Positions 47,788 through 56,981 of a stretch of 64,000 nucleotides of DNA are shown here, piece after piece (positions within the stretch are counted from its first letter, which is position 1; the number at the start of each line of letters is the position of its first letter). The translations under genes and the position numbers were made by a program. This DNA is from Clostridiaceae bacterium (GTDB lineage Bacteria > Bacillota > Clostridia > Oscillospirales > Acutalibacteraceae): contig JAETSR010000001.1 of NCBI GenBank assembly GCA_021769555.1, positions 248,001 to 312,000 of the forward strand. The letters run 5' to 3'. A model generated the notes under the pieces. It saw nothing but the letters and a program-made list of their open reading frames with translations, was not told the origin of the DNA and made no database searches.

Positions 47788-48696
47788 TTACCCCTTTATT
47801 GCTCCTATCATAACTCCGGACTCGAAGTACTTCTGAACGAAGGGGTAGAAGATGAACATGGGCACGGTGGACACCACGATGGTGCAGTACTTCACCAGCT
47901 GCTTATAGAGCACCGCGTCAGCCGAGTCCCCGGACCCGAGGACGCTTATATCCACATTGGTGTTGCTGTTGCTGGTGGTGATAAGTATCTCCTTTAGCAC
48001 CAGCTGCAGAGGGTACTTGTCCTTGGAGCGCAGGTATATCATTGCGCTGAACCAGGAGTTCCAGTTGCCTATTATATAGTACAGTATAACTGTAGCGAGG
48101 GTGGCCTTTATAAGGGGCAGCATTATCTGGAACAGTATCGTGAACCTCCCCGCGCCGTCCAGCATTGCGGACTCCTCAAGGCTCTCCGGCACGTTCTGCA
48201 TAGCCGTGCGCACGAGTATCAGGTAGAAGGCGCTCATGCAGCCGGGGAGTATCAGGGCAAGGCGGTTGTCGAAGAGCCCCAGGTTCTGGGTCACCAGGAT
48301 ATAGAGGGGCACTATGCCGCCGGAGAAGAGCATTGTGAAGGATATCAGGAACATTATGGGGCTTGCCCAGAGGAAGTCCTTTCTTGACAGGGCATACGCC
48401 GCCATCACAGTCAGGAACATGCCGAGGGCGGTGGTCCCGAACACGTAGAGCAGGGTGTTGAGATAGCCGGTCCAGATACTGTTGTTGTGGAACACCAGCA
48501 GGTATCCGTTCACGTTAAAGTCCTTTATCCTCCATATGAGCCCGGTCTGGTTCATGACCCAGCCCGCGTCGGAGAAGGAGGCGCATATAACGTGCCAGAC
48601 CGGAAGGATACAGACAGCGATGACCAGGGCGAAGAAGGCGACGTTTATAAAGTTGAATATCCTGCTTCCCACTGACCTGTTTCTTACCATAGCCAT
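47788..48696 (-). CDS. Carbohydrate ABC transporter permease (LplC type)
   Basis: A 302-residue inner-membrane permease with six helices and the EAA loop ESLEESAMLDGAGRFTILFQIMLPLIKAT (recognisable core EESAMLDGAGRF) near 190, which docks the ATPase. The C-terminus FVQKYFESGVMIGAIKG is typical of the LplC group. AAAGGAG precedes ATG 48696. It lies 33 bases behind the LplB-type permease gene and 71 bases before the binding-protein gene. Confidence 0.93.
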   Translation of the reverse strand: MAMVRNRSVGSRIFNFINVAFFALVIAVCILPVWHVICASFSDAGWVMNQTGLIWRIKDFNVNGYLLVFHNNSIWTGYLNTLLYVFGTTALGMFLTVMAAYALSRKDFLWASPIMFLISFTMLFSGGIVPLYILVTQNLGLFDNRLALILPGCMSAFYLILVRTAMQNVPESLEESAMLDGAGRFTILFQIMLPLIKATLATVILYYIIGNWNSWFSAMIYLRSKDKYPLQLVLKEILITTSNSNTNVDISVLGSGDSADAVLYKQLVKYCTIVVSTVPMFIFYPFVQKYFESGVMIGAIKG

Positions 48697-48729
48697 TAGG
48701 ACATATCTCCTTTCATCAGAGTTCTCATA

Positions 48730-49689
48730 TCAGAACAGTCCGGACTCCGTGTACTTCTTGCTGAAGGCGTTGGCGAATATCAGAAGGAAGAAGTTCACAA
48801 CGGAGTTAAACAGGGAAACGGCGGTGGAATAGCCGTAGTTTGCCTCCTGCAGGCCCTTGCGGTACACAAAGCTTGAGAGTATGTCCGCGGTTTCATACAC
48901 CTGGGGGTTGTAGAGGAGTATGGTCTTCTCATAGCCCACGGAGAGCATTTGCCCTATGCGCAGGATGAGCATTATCATGATGGTGTCGATTATCCCGGGG
49001 ATAGTCACCCTCATTATCCTCTGCAGACGGTTGGCGCCGTCTATCTCCGCGGCCTCATACAGGGTCTGGTCTATGCCAGCCAGGGCCGCAACATATATAA
49101 TGGAGTCAAAGCCCAGGTTCTTCCAGAGGTCTGAGACAACGTATATGGTGCGCCAGTTGTCGGGGTTGCCTAAAAGGTTGTCGTAGTTGCCGGTTATGGC
49201 GCCAACTATAGCGGTAACCGCGCCCTCGGTGGAGCAGAAGTCGATTATAATGCCGGCTACAACCACCATGGAGATGAAGTAGGGCATATAGGAGACGGTC
49301 TGGATGGTCTTGCGGTAGCGCTTGCTCCGAAGCTCATTCAGGAGCAGCGCGAAGAGTATCGTAAGCGGGAACTCTATGCCTATCTGGAGAAGGCTCAGTA
49401 TGAGGGTGTTGCGGATGGTCCGCCCGGCAAAGGCCGAGCCGAAGAAGTCCGCAAAGTTCTTCAGGCCCACAAAGGGGGAGCCGAAGAACCCGAGCTTGGG
49501 CTTGAAATTCTCAAAAGCCATCAGTAGGCCGCCCATTGGTATGTAGTGGAAGACGACATAGAAGACGATGGCCGGCAGGACCATAATGAACAGGGGCCAG
49601 TTCTTTATGAAATCCTTCCTGATGTTCTGCCACGTGAACTTGCGCGGCTTGCGCGGCTTGATTTCCGGCGCTGACGCAGAGCTTCGCAT
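48730..49689 (-). CDS. Carbohydrate ABC transporter permease (LplB type)
   Basis: A 319-residue permease with six helices, starting with a basic cytoplasmic tail (KPRKPRKFTWQNIRKDFIKN). It has the EAA loop QTLYEAAEIDGANRLQRIM near 210 and the group-typical end FSKKYTESGLF. First gene of the transport operon, behind a 9-base hairpin in the leader (49714-49753) and downstream of the AraC-type sensor gene. GGAAAGGAAAG precedes ATG 49689. Confidence 0.93.
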   Translation of the reverse strand: MRSSASAPEIKPRKPRKFTWQNIRKDFIKNWPLFIMVLPAIVFYVVFHYIPMGGLLMAFENFKPKLGFFGSPFVGLKNFADFFGSAFAGRTIRNTLILSLLQIGIEFPLTILFALLLNELRSKRYRKTIQTVSYMPYFISMVVVAGIIIDFCSTEGAVTAIVGAITGNYDNLLGNPDNWRTIYVVSDLWKNLGFDSIIYVAALAGIDQTLYEAAEIDGANRLQRIMRVTIPGIIDTIMIMLILRIGQMLSVGYEKTILLYNPQVYETADILSSFVYRKGLQEANYGYSTAVSLFNSVVNFFLLIFANAFSKKYTESGLF

Positions 49690-49713
49690 AACATCTTTCC
49701 TTTCCTGCCTCTT

Positions 49714-49753
49714 GCCGCCGGGGGCACGGGGACTTGCAGTACCGCCCGGCGGC
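49714..49753 (-). promoter_or_regulatory. Leader hairpin of the Lpl-type operon
   Basis: GCCGCCGGG (49714-49722) and CCCGGCGGC (49745-49753) are perfect 9-base arms around a 22-base loop, between the probable promoter region and the lplB ribosome site. The 49690-49994 stretch otherwise holds only this, an AT-rich segment (about 49757-49800) and the terminator at 49891-49930. Confidence 0.5.
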
Positions 49754-49890
49754 TCGGGAATATTTGAATATATATTAACAAATTGTTTCCAAGGTGTAAA
49801 GCGCCAGAATTTTAAGGGCGAAATACCGCAAATACTGGTACTAATTCCGCTATACTCACAATTATTGCGGGATATCTCCCCGAAAACGGC

Positions 49891-49930
49891 AAAAAAACGG
49901 AACTGAGCCCATGGGCCGTCCCGCTTTTTT
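49891..49930. terminator. Bidirectional terminator after the AraC-type sensor gene
   Basis: CGGAAC...GAGCCC-at-GGGC...GTCCCG forms the stem, with T-runs on both strands (CTTTTTT right, TTTTTTTGCC on the minus strand). Confidence 0.75.
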
Positions 49931-49994
49931 GTGGCTGATATAATTCTGCAAGCGCATTAAATCTGAATAATTTAATAATGAAAATTTCAAAAAC

Positions 49995-52211
49995 CTACTC
50001 CCCTGAGGCCGTCCCGCCCTTGGCGTACTGCCCGGGGGTCATGCCCTCGTAGCGCTTGAAGGCCCGGATAAGGGCCCTGGGGTCCGCGTAGCCTGTGCGC
50101 TCGGCGGTCTCCCGGACGCTGGCCCCCTCTGAGAGCAGCTTCTTTGCAGCCTCAAGCCTCACCGCGTGCAGCTCGTCCAGAAGCCCGCTGCCTGTGGCGG
50201 CCTTGTACTGGTGACTCAGGGTGGAGAGGTTCATCCCCAGGTGGTTGGCTATCATGCTGGCATTCAGGGACTGGTCCTGGTAGTTCGCCCGGATGAACTC
50301 CCGCACGCTGTCCGTAAGCTCCCGCTTCATTTCGGAGAGCTCGGACCTTGGCTCCCGGGAGATACCTGAGAACAGGTCCCTGAGCCCCGCCTCCATCTCC
50401 CCGGCGGTCCCGAAGCTCCCGAAGCGGCCCATAATATCCCCGGCCCGCTTTTCGGCCACATAGGGGAGGATGACCTCGGCGGTGTCAGCGTAGCGCCGGC
50501 GTATCTTCTCTATGGGCAGGCCCCTGTCCGAGAGGTCCTCTGAGATTATCTTCTCAAGGCAGCTTTCGGCCTTCTGCATTTTCCCCGCGCAGAGGCACTC
50601 GGTAAGGGCCTTCTGGTGGGAGAGAAAGTCCCGGTAGGACTCAGCGCCGTCGTCCTCGGCGGCCTCCCCCGCGGGCCAGACCCCCCGCTCCCGCTCTATC
50701 TGCCAGAAGCTGTCGTGGTACAAGGTGCTGTATATTGCCGCCCAGGCCTCCGGGGCCTCCTCAAGGCGGGTGTAGGTGTGGCTCATATAGCAGACAAGGG
50801 GCATTGAAAGGGACTGCTCCACGGCAAAGTGAATCTCCGCCGTCTCCTCATAGCTCAGGGCCCTCTGCACCAGCACCGCCGCGCAGCGCTGGAACTGCAG
50901 GCTCACGCCGCCGCTCTTGTCAAGAAGTATATCGTCAAGCCTCTCCCCAATGGCCGAGAGGGCCTCGGGGCTATTGTCCTTATGCCTCGCCGGGGCGAAG
51001 GCCAAAAGCTGGTAGGGCTGGCCCTCCTCGATGTACTGGGAGAGGGTGGACTGGCTGTCCGTGAGCCCTAAAAGGTACTGCCTTAAAGCCGCGCTGAGTA
51101 TCTGCTGCTCAGAGCTCACAACCTGGCTCTCAAGGCTCTCCTTTTCCCGGGCAAAGCTCTCAAGGGCCGAGCCCAGCTCCGATATGGAGCGGCACTCGCA
51201 CTCAGGGCCCCCGGCGCCCACATAGGGGAGAATGCTCTTTATGGGCCTGTAGGTGCGCCTGCTCCAGAAGACGGCGAAGAATACGCTCACAATAAGTATA
51301 ACCGCTATTTCAACTATCAGGTGCGTCCACACAAAGCGCAGCTCCTGATAGTAGGCGTCCCGGCGGATGATGAAGCCGTAGCGCACCCGGCTGAGCCCGG
51401 AGGGGTACTGGGAGTAGACGTACCGCTCCCCGGAGAGCTCGAGCTCACCCCCGGAGAGCTCGGGCTCACCCGGGGAGAGCTCGGGCTCCCCCGGCCCGCC
51501 GCCGCCCTCGGATATGAGCCCGCACACCTCCCGGGACCTGTCCCCTCCGGATATGAGCCGGCAGCTCTCGTCGGCGGCGAAGGCCTCGAAGTCCTCGGAG
51601 CTGTAGCGGGAGAGGCTCCTGTCCAGCTGTATGACTATCCCCACGCAGGAGAGGAGCTCCCCGCCCCTTCCGTACTGGCTGCGCAGGACCATTATCCAGC
51701 CCCCGCCGGAGTCCTTGCGGACCGTGGTTATGTGCTCGGTGCTGCTGCCGCTGTCAAGCAGTTCCCGAAAGCTTGCCTCCGCGAACTGTAAGTCCCAGGA
51801 GAAAAGGCCCGCGGCCTCGGGGTGGTAGGTGCGGCGGTCGGTGACAAGGAAGCCGCTCTTGGCAAAGTAGCAGAAGGCCCGGTAGAAGGATGAGTTCTGC
51901 CCCATGGCCCTTGATAGGGACTCGCTGAGCTCGCACAGGGTGAAGAGCTCCCCGGCGCTGAGCTCGCTTTTCTTTGAGAGATATGAGGCCACGGTGTCCT
52001 CGGAGAAGATGGAGACAAGGTTCGCCGCGTGGCCCAGGGTCTGGTCGCTCTCCTGGCGGATAAGCTGCATGGAGCTCTCCTGGTCCTCCATAACGGAATC
52101 CTGGACCCGGCGCTCAAGCCTGCCGATGGTGAACAGGGAGAGCAGCACAGGCACAAGGCAGACGCAGAGATAGGACGCCAGGAACCGTTTGTACACTTTC
52201 ATACTTGCCAT
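49995..52211 (-). CDS. Membrane-bound AraC-family sensor-regulator
   Basis: About 738 residues: TM1 (about 10-30, FLASYLCVCLVPVLLSLFTI), a large extracytoplasmic sensor (30-290), TM2 (about 293-315, EIAVILIVSVFFAVFW), a cytoplasmic linker and a C-terminal double helix-turn-helix AraC domain (about 635-735, ASMIANHLGMNLSTLSHQYK, RETAERTGYADPRALIRAFKRYEGMTPGQYAKG). Such one-protein sensors control neighbouring Lpl-type transporters. The sensor domain contains PGEPELSPGEPELSGGELEL, an in-frame repeat. ATG 52211 is taken; GTG 52217 and ATG 52202 are alternatives. The promoter lies at 52243-52271. Confidence 0.9.
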   Translation of the reverse strand: MASMKVYKRFLASYLCVCLVPVLLSLFTIGRLERRVQDSVMEDQESSMQLIRQESDQTLGHAANLVSIFSEDTVASYLSKKSELSAGELFTLCELSESLSRAMGQNSSFYRAFCYFAKSGFLVTDRRTYHPEAAGLFSWDLQFAEASFRELLDSGSSTEHITTVRKDSGGGWIMVLRSQYGRGGELLSCVGIVIQLDRSLSRYSSEDFEAFAADESCRLISGGDRSREVCGLISEGGGGPGEPELSPGEPELSGGELELSGERYVYSQYPSGLSRVRYGFIIRRDAYYQELRFVWTHLIVEIAVILIVSVFFAVFWSRRTYRPIKSILPYVGAGGPECECRSISELGSALESFAREKESLESQVVSSEQQILSAALRQYLLGLTDSQSTLSQYIEEGQPYQLLAFAPARHKDNSPEALSAIGERLDDILLDKSGGVSLQFQRCAAVLVQRALSYEETAEIHFAVEQSLSMPLVCYMSHTYTRLEEAPEAWAAIYSTLYHDSFWQIERERGVWPAGEAAEDDGAESYRDFLSHQKALTECLCAGKMQKAESCLEKIISEDLSDRGLPIEKIRRRYADTAEVILPYVAEKRAGDIMGRFGSFGTAGEMEAGLRDLFSGISREPRSELSEMKRELTDSVREFIRANYQDQSLNASMIANHLGMNLSTLSHQYKAATGSGLLDELHAVRLEAAKKLLSEGASVRETAERTGYADPRALIRAFKRYEGMTPGQYAKGGTASGE
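51422..51492. repeat. 21-base in-frame tandem repeat in the AraC-type sensor gene
   Basis: About three units of CCGGAGAGCTCGGGCTCACCC type, coding for GEPELSP-like heptapeptides on the minus strand. Confidence 0.7.
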
Positions 52212-52224
52212 ATTCACCCCGATT

Positions 52225-52271
52225 TATAGAGATATCTCTATAACTATACAGGAAAATTGACAGAATTGCAA
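52225..52271 (-). promoter_or_regulatory. Promoter and palindrome of the AraC-type sensor gene
   Basis: Minus strand TTGCAA (52266-52271), 17 bases, TATAGT (52243-52248), with the perfect 18-base palindrome TATAGAGATATCTCTATA (52225-52242) at the start point. It is a likely operator or leader hairpin. Confidence 0.65.
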
Positions 52272-52310
52272 GAAGTTTCACCCCATGAAACGGAAAATTG
52301 CAATTTTTTT

Positions 52311-53639
52311 TCAGTAGCGGAACCGCCTTCTCCTGCCCAGAAGAAACGCCGCCGTCACCGCCGCGGCCATCACCTCGGCGGCCACTATGGAGAACCATAT
52401 GCCCTCGAGCCCCCATATCAGGGGGAAGATGAGCACTGCCGCCGCCTGGAAAACCAGGGTGCGCAGAAAGGAGATAAGGGCCGAGGTGAGGCCGTCCCCC
52501 AGGGCCGTGAAAAAGGCCGAGCCGAATATGGCTATGCCTGAGAACAGGAAGGAGAAGGAGTATATGCCGAAGGCCCTGACGGTCATGTTAAAGAGCCCCG
52601 GGTCGTAGCCCGCGAACACGGCGGAGAGGGGCCGGGCCAGGGCCTCCCCAAGGCCAAGCATGGCCGCGGAGGAAACCAGTATTATGACAAGGCTCTTGCG
52701 GTAGAGGCTGTGAAGCTCATCCTTATTGCCCGCGCCGAAGTGGTAGCTCACCACCGGGGCCGCCCCTGTGGAGTAGCCGATGAATATGGCCATGAATATC
52801 ATGCTCACATACATGAGCACCCCGTAGGCCGCCACGCCGTCCTCACCGGCGAAGCGAATGAGCTGGGCGTTATAGAGCATGCTGACGATGGACATGGAGA
52901 TATTGCTCATAAGCTCCGATGAGCCGTTGGCGCAGGCCTTCAGAAGGGCCCTGCCGTCAAAGGAGGTCCCCCGGAGCCTCAGGCGGCTGGAATTTTTTCG
53001 GCCGAAGTAAAAGAGGGGGATAATCCCGCCCAGAGCCTGGCTTATGGCCGTAGCCGAGGCGGCCCCCGCCAGGCCGAAGGGCAGCACGGCGGTAAAAAGC
53101 GCGTCCAGAACCATGTTCGCCACCCCCGCTATCACAGTGACGAGAAGCCCCAGCTGGGGCTTTTCCGCGGTGATGAAGAAGCTCTGGAACTCGTACTGTA
53201 ACATTAGGGCCGGCAGGACCGGCAGGATTACGCGCCCGTAGAGCACGGCGTTTTCCAGCATTTCGCCCTCTGCCCCCATAAAGGCGGCTATGGGCCGGAT
53301 GAACGCGAAGCCGAAGACCGCCAGCGCCGCGCCCAGGGCCGCCGTCACGTACACGAAAAGGGAGAAGAGCCGCTGGGCCCTCTCATTGTCCCCCTCGCCC
53401 ATGGTCCTGGCGATAAGGGCGCTGCCGCCCGCGCCGAACATGAAGCCCACTGTGCCCAGTATCATCAGAAAGGGTATGATGAAGTTCACCGCGGCGAAGG
53501 GGGTCTTGCCCACAAAGTTGGAGACAAAGAAGCCGTCCACCACGCCGTATATAGAGGTAAACACCATCATTATAACAGAGGGCAGCGTAAATCTAAAGAG
53601 CTTCCGGTATGTGAAGCGGTCGGACAGTTCTATCTTCAT
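52311..53639 (-). CDS. MATE-family efflux transporter
   Basis: A 442-residue transporter with twelve helices: YRKLFRFTLPSVIMMVFTSIYGVVDGFFV (first part family-typical), FGAGGSALIARTMGEGDNERAQ near 67 and, in the second half, LKACANGSSELMSNISMSIV and GYSTGAAPVVSYHFGAGN. It expels organic cations or drugs. ATG 53639 follows AGGAGG. It lies 29 bases behind a MarR-type regulator gene on the same strand, so it is probably under that regulator. It is distinct from the MATE at 37465-38832. Confidence 0.92.
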   Translation of the reverse strand: MKIELSDRFTYRKLFRFTLPSVIMMVFTSIYGVVDGFFVSNFVGKTPFAAVNFIIPFLMILGTVGFMFGAGGSALIARTMGEGDNERAQRLFSLFVYVTAALGAALAVFGFAFIRPIAAFMGAEGEMLENAVLYGRVILPVLPALMLQYEFQSFFITAEKPQLGLLVTVIAGVANMVLDALFTAVLPFGLAGAASATAISQALGGIIPLFYFGRKNSSRLRLRGTSFDGRALLKACANGSSELMSNISMSIVSMLYNAQLIRFAGEDGVAAYGVLMYVSMIFMAIFIGYSTGAAPVVSYHFGAGNKDELHSLYRKSLVIILVSSAAMLGLGEALARPLSAVFAGYDPGLFNMTVRAFGIYSFSFLFSGIAIFGSAFFTALGDGLTSALISFLRTLVFQAAAVLIFPLIWGLEGIWFSIVAAEVMAAAVTAAFLLGRRRRFRY

Positions 53640-53668
53640 AATTACCTCCTGACAAAAAATGTGAAAGC

Positions 53669-54106
53669 TCAGAGCTCCCGGACCTTCTCGCGCAGCGCCT
53701 CAAGGTACCGCCGGGTGAGGGCCAGATACTGCTCCCGCTCCCCGGGGAGCCAGTTTTCCAGTATCCCGTCCTCTATCCCCATGAGCCTGAGCACCGTTCT
53801 GCCGCAGAGCTCCCTGCCCTTTTCAGTGAGGCAGGCCTGCTTCTTCCTGCCGCCCGCGGGCTCAAGGTACAGCATGCCGCCCCTTTCCAGTTTCCTCAGG
53901 GCGGAGTTCACCGTCTGCTTGGGCATTCCGGACAGGGCCGTGATTTTCCCCAGGGGGCATACCCCGTCGGACTGGCAGATGGTGTAAAGCACATCCATGG
54001 TGCTGTCCGTGAGCCCCAGCTTCAGGGCGGCCTCGTGGTATACCGCGCCGGTCTCGCTGAAAAGCAGGGAGAGGCGCTTGTTCTGCTCCCGTATGCTCTC
54101 AGTCAT
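53669..54106 (-). CDS. MarR-family transcriptional regulator
   Basis: A 145-residue dimeric winged-helix repressor. The DNA-binding part is LGKITALSGMPKQTVNSALRKLERGGMLYLEPAGGRKKQACLTEKG (core PKQTVNSALRKLERGG near 63) flanked by N- and C-terminal dimerisation helices. It would respond to phenolic or drug-like ligands and control itself and the downstream MATE gene. ATG 54106 follows AAGGAGTG six bases upstream; the longer reading to 54229 would cross the promoter and terminator. The promoter is at 54143-54171. Confidence 0.9.
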   Translation of the reverse strand: MTESIREQNKRLSLLFSETGAVYHEAALKLGLTDSTMDVLYTICQSDGVCPLGKITALSGMPKQTVNSALRKLERGGMLYLEPAGGRKKQACLTEKGRELCGRTVLRLMGIEDGILENWLPGEREQYLALTRRYLEALREKVREL

Positions 54107-54142
54107 AAACATCACTCCTTTATACGATTTCGGACAATTCTT

Positions 54143-54171
54143 ATTATAGTATGTTTTCGTACTTTTGTCAA
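54143..54171 (-). promoter_or_regulatory. Promoter of the MarR-MATE operon
   Basis: Minus strand TTGACA (54166-54171), 17 bases, TATAAT (54143-54148). The spacer contains the inverted repeat AGTA-cgaaaaca-TACT, a possible MarR site. Confidence 0.75.
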
Positions 54172-54218
54172 GAGCTTTTTTTGACTTTCCACCCTGCCGG
54201 TATATTATAAGCGCAAAA

Positions 54219-54261
54219 AAGCAGGACACAGCGCCCCTTAGGGACGGTCCGTGTCCTGCTT
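54219..54261. terminator. Terminator between MarR gene and hybrid kinase gene
   Basis: AAGCAGGACAC and GTGTCCTGCTT form perfect 11-base arms. Confidence 0.8.
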
Positions 54262-54274
54262 ATTCTGTGCCGGC

Positions 54275-56788
54275 TTATTCCCTGGGCCTCAGGCGGCTGA
54301 GGGCCTGTATCATCTTGCGCATGTCCACAGGCTTTGCTAGGTGCTCGTTCATCCCCGCGTCCTTGGCCATGACGATGTCCTCCTCAAAGGCGTTCGCCGA
54401 GAGGGCGATTATGGGCACCGTCTCCGCGTCCTCCCGGCTGAGCCCCCGGATAACCCGGGTTGCCTCATAGCCGCTCATCACGGGCATCATCAGGTCCATG
54501 AGTATGCAGTCAAAGGCCCCGGGCTCTGCGGCCGCGAAGGCCTCCACGGCGGCCCTGCCGTCCCTGGCCGTCACCACCCTGGCCCCGGCCTCATGGAGGA
54601 TGTACTCCACTATCTCGCAGTTTATCTCATTGTCCTCCACCAGCAGGACCCGCATGCCCGCAATGCTCCCGCCCGGGTCCTCCCCGGCGGGCTCCCCGCT
54701 CCATGCGTCGTCCGCCAAAAGGGGCAGGTCCACGGTGACGGCGCTGCCCTCCCCAAGCTGGCTTCTGACCTCCACCGTGCCCTTCATTTCGTCCACCAGC
54801 TTTTTCACAATGGACATCCCCAGGCCCACGCCGTTATAGTTCGTCCTGGCCCCCTGGTGCTCCTGGGTGAAGGGCTCGAAGATATGGGGCTTGAAGTCGT
54901 CCCCAATGCCAATGCCTGTGTCCTCAACGGTGAAGCGGCAGAGGGCGGTCCCATTGTCAAAGCCTGTCTCCTCGGCCCTCACGGACACAGAGCCCCCGGG
55001 GCGGTTATATTTTAAGGCGTTGTCTATCACGTTCATCAGTATCTGCCGAAGGTGCAGGGGGTTGCCCTTTACCCGCCTGTGCCGAAGCCCCGACATGTTA
55101 AGCTTTAGGCTCACCCCCCGCTCCCCCGCCTGGGGGGACAGGATGGTAATGCAGCTCTCAACGGTCTCCTCAAGGTCAAAGGGCTCCTCTACCTGGGAGG
55201 ACCCGCCGCTTTCCAGCCTGCTCACCTGCAGAACGTCGTTCACCAGGGACAGCAGGTGCTCTGTGGAGACGCGGATATTCCTGCAGCACTCCTTCTGCCG
55301 CAGGGGGTCCCCGGCGCTGCTCTCAAGGATTGAGAGCATTCCCAGTATGCCGTTTATGGGCGTGCGCAGGTCGTGGGACATATGGGAGAGGAACTCGCTC
55401 TTCGCGGAGTTGGCCTTGCGCACCCGCTCCAAAAGCTCCATTATGGACTGCTCCTGCTTCTTCCTTGTTACCATTGTCTCGGTGATGTCCTGGTGGTAGC
55501 CGTTCAGGGAGACCCCGGGCTTCTGGAAGCCCCTGTCCGGGACCCCGCCGCAGCGCACGTATATCTTCCCGAGCTCCGGGTGGTTCCAGGGGTATATGAC
55601 CTCGGAGCGCCCGTTTTCAAGTATCTCCCGCACGGCCTCCTGAACCATCTCCACGTAGTCGGGCTCAATATTCTCGAACCAGTGCCGGTAGCACTCCTCG
55701 GGCCCCACCTCGTCGGACACCCCCAGGAGTATCCGCATGGTCCTGTCCGCGTACATCCGGGGGCTCTGGCCGTTCTCAAGCTCAATGGTCCATATGCCGG
55801 TCCTGGCCCCCTCAAGTATGTCCTCAAGGCTCTGCCTGGCCTCAAGCCTGTACTTCTCCTCCTGCTCCACCACGGCGTTCACGTCCCTAAGGGCGAATAT
55901 TGCGGAGTTCTCCTCCATGGTCTTTTCCGTGGCGGAAAAATGTATCTCAAGGTGCGAGCCGCTGTCCTTCAGCTGGTAGCGCACAGAGAGCTTTTTCTCC
56001 TCCCTGAGCCTTTGGAGCACATAGCTGGGCTCCGTCAGGGCCCGGAGCCGCTCCCTGTCCCCCGGGGCCGCGTGCCGGGAGATATACCCCTCCATGGCCG
56101 CCTGATAGCCCTCCTTAAAGCTCCCGGCCCAGTCAAACCCTTCCCGCCTGCTGCGCCGGTACGCCTCGCAGGCCCCGGTGTCGAAGTTCACCTCGTATAT
56201 GCAGAGGTAGTCCACGCTCAGGGCGTGGAGCACGTTATAGCTCCGCTTCTGAAGCTCCCTGAAAAGATTGCGCCGCTTTAATGAGGACACAATAAAGTAG
56301 GCCGCGGTCTGCAGCATGTTTGAGGCGTACTCAAGGGAGCTTGCCGGGGGATTGTCCACGCCGTAAAAGCCGATGATGTCGCTGCCGTTATAAAGGGGCA
56401 CCACCACAAGGGAGCGTATCCCCTGGCGTTCCAGCTTATCGTATAAGAGGGGGTCGCTCTCCTTAATATCCTCAAGGCGCTCGATGACTATATGCCGGCC
56501 AATGCTGAAATTCCTGTACCAGTCGGCGCAGACCTCCGGGGGGACGTTTTGAAGGTTGTCCTTTTCCGGGGCAACGCCCGGCGCCGTCCACTCATAGGTG
56601 TTGTCGTCACAGCCGCGCTCGTTCTGCTCGAATATATAGGTGCGCTCGCCGCCCAGGGCCTTTCCAAGCTGCTCCAAAAGCACCTGTAGGGAGGCGTCCG
56701 GGGTGTCTTCCAGCAGGGCCGCCCTAAGCCCCTCGTTTATAACCGCCTCAAGATTCTGAACGCTCTGCACGCCGCCGTGAAGCTCCAT
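54275..56788 (-). CDS. Hybrid sensor histidine kinase/response regulator
   Basis: About 837 residues, all cytosolic, no membrane segment. Order: GAF (about 10-180), PAS-like regions (190-310 and 320-450), HisKA with SHMSHDLRTPINGILGML near 465, HATPase (570-690, NALKYNRP, DTGIGIGDDF, GVGLGMSIVKKL) and a C-terminal REC with LLVEDNEINCEI and DCILMDLMMPVMSGY near 765. It senses an internal signal and passes phosphate to its own receiver; a downstream partner is not in the window. ATG 56788 is chosen because GGAGGG lies seven bases upstream and because a good promoter at 56846-56874 starts transcription about 56839, so ATG 56842 would not be in the RNA. Confidence 0.9.
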   Translation of the reverse strand: MELHGGVQSVQNLEAVINEGLRAALLEDTPDASLQVLLEQLGKALGGERTYIFEQNERGCDDNTYEWTAPGVAPEKDNLQNVPPEVCADWYRNFSIGRHIVIERLEDIKESDPLLYDKLERQGIRSLVVVPLYNGSDIIGFYGVDNPPASSLEYASNMLQTAAYFIVSSLKRRNLFRELQKRSYNVLHALSVDYLCIYEVNFDTGACEAYRRSRREGFDWAGSFKEGYQAAMEGYISRHAAPGDRERLRALTEPSYVLQRLREEKKLSVRYQLKDSGSHLEIHFSATEKTMEENSAIFALRDVNAVVEQEEKYRLEARQSLEDILEGARTGIWTIELENGQSPRMYADRTMRILLGVSDEVGPEECYRHWFENIEPDYVEMVQEAVREILENGRSEVIYPWNHPELGKIYVRCGGVPDRGFQKPGVSLNGYHQDITETMVTRKKQEQSIMELLERVRKANSAKSEFLSHMSHDLRTPINGILGMLSILESSAGDPLRQKECCRNIRVSTEHLLSLVNDVLQVSRLESGGSSQVEEPFDLEETVESCITILSPQAGERGVSLKLNMSGLRHRRVKGNPLHLRQILMNVIDNALKYNRPGGSVSVRAEETGFDNGTALCRFTVEDTGIGIGDDFKPHIFEPFTQEHQGARTNYNGVGLGMSIVKKLVDEMKGTVEVRSQLGEGSAVTVDLPLLADDAWSGEPAGEDPGGSIAGMRVLLVEDNEINCEIVEYILHEAGARVVTARDGRAAVEAFAAAEPGAFDCILMDLMMPVMSGYEATRVIRGLSREDAETVPIIALSANAFEEDIVMAKDAGMNEHLAKPVDMRKMIQALSRLRPRE

Positions 56789-56845
56789 GCTCATGCCCTC
56801 CAATTCATAGCTCCCCCCATGGGAGAAGGTAAATAAACCCATATA

Positions 56846-56874
56846 ATAATACCACGAGCGGAGGGCCCTGTCAA
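56846..56874 (-). promoter_or_regulatory. Promoter of the hybrid kinase gene
   Basis: Minus strand TTGACA (56869-56874), 17 bases, TATTAT (56846-56851). Confidence 0.7.
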
Positions 56875-56981
56875 TGAAAAGCGGCAGGTTTCATGTCCGC
56901 CCCTGCTCCGCCGGCCTGTTATTTTTTAAGCATATTGGGAAAGATAGTTAAAAAGGGATAATAAGGAAGGGAGCGTATATT

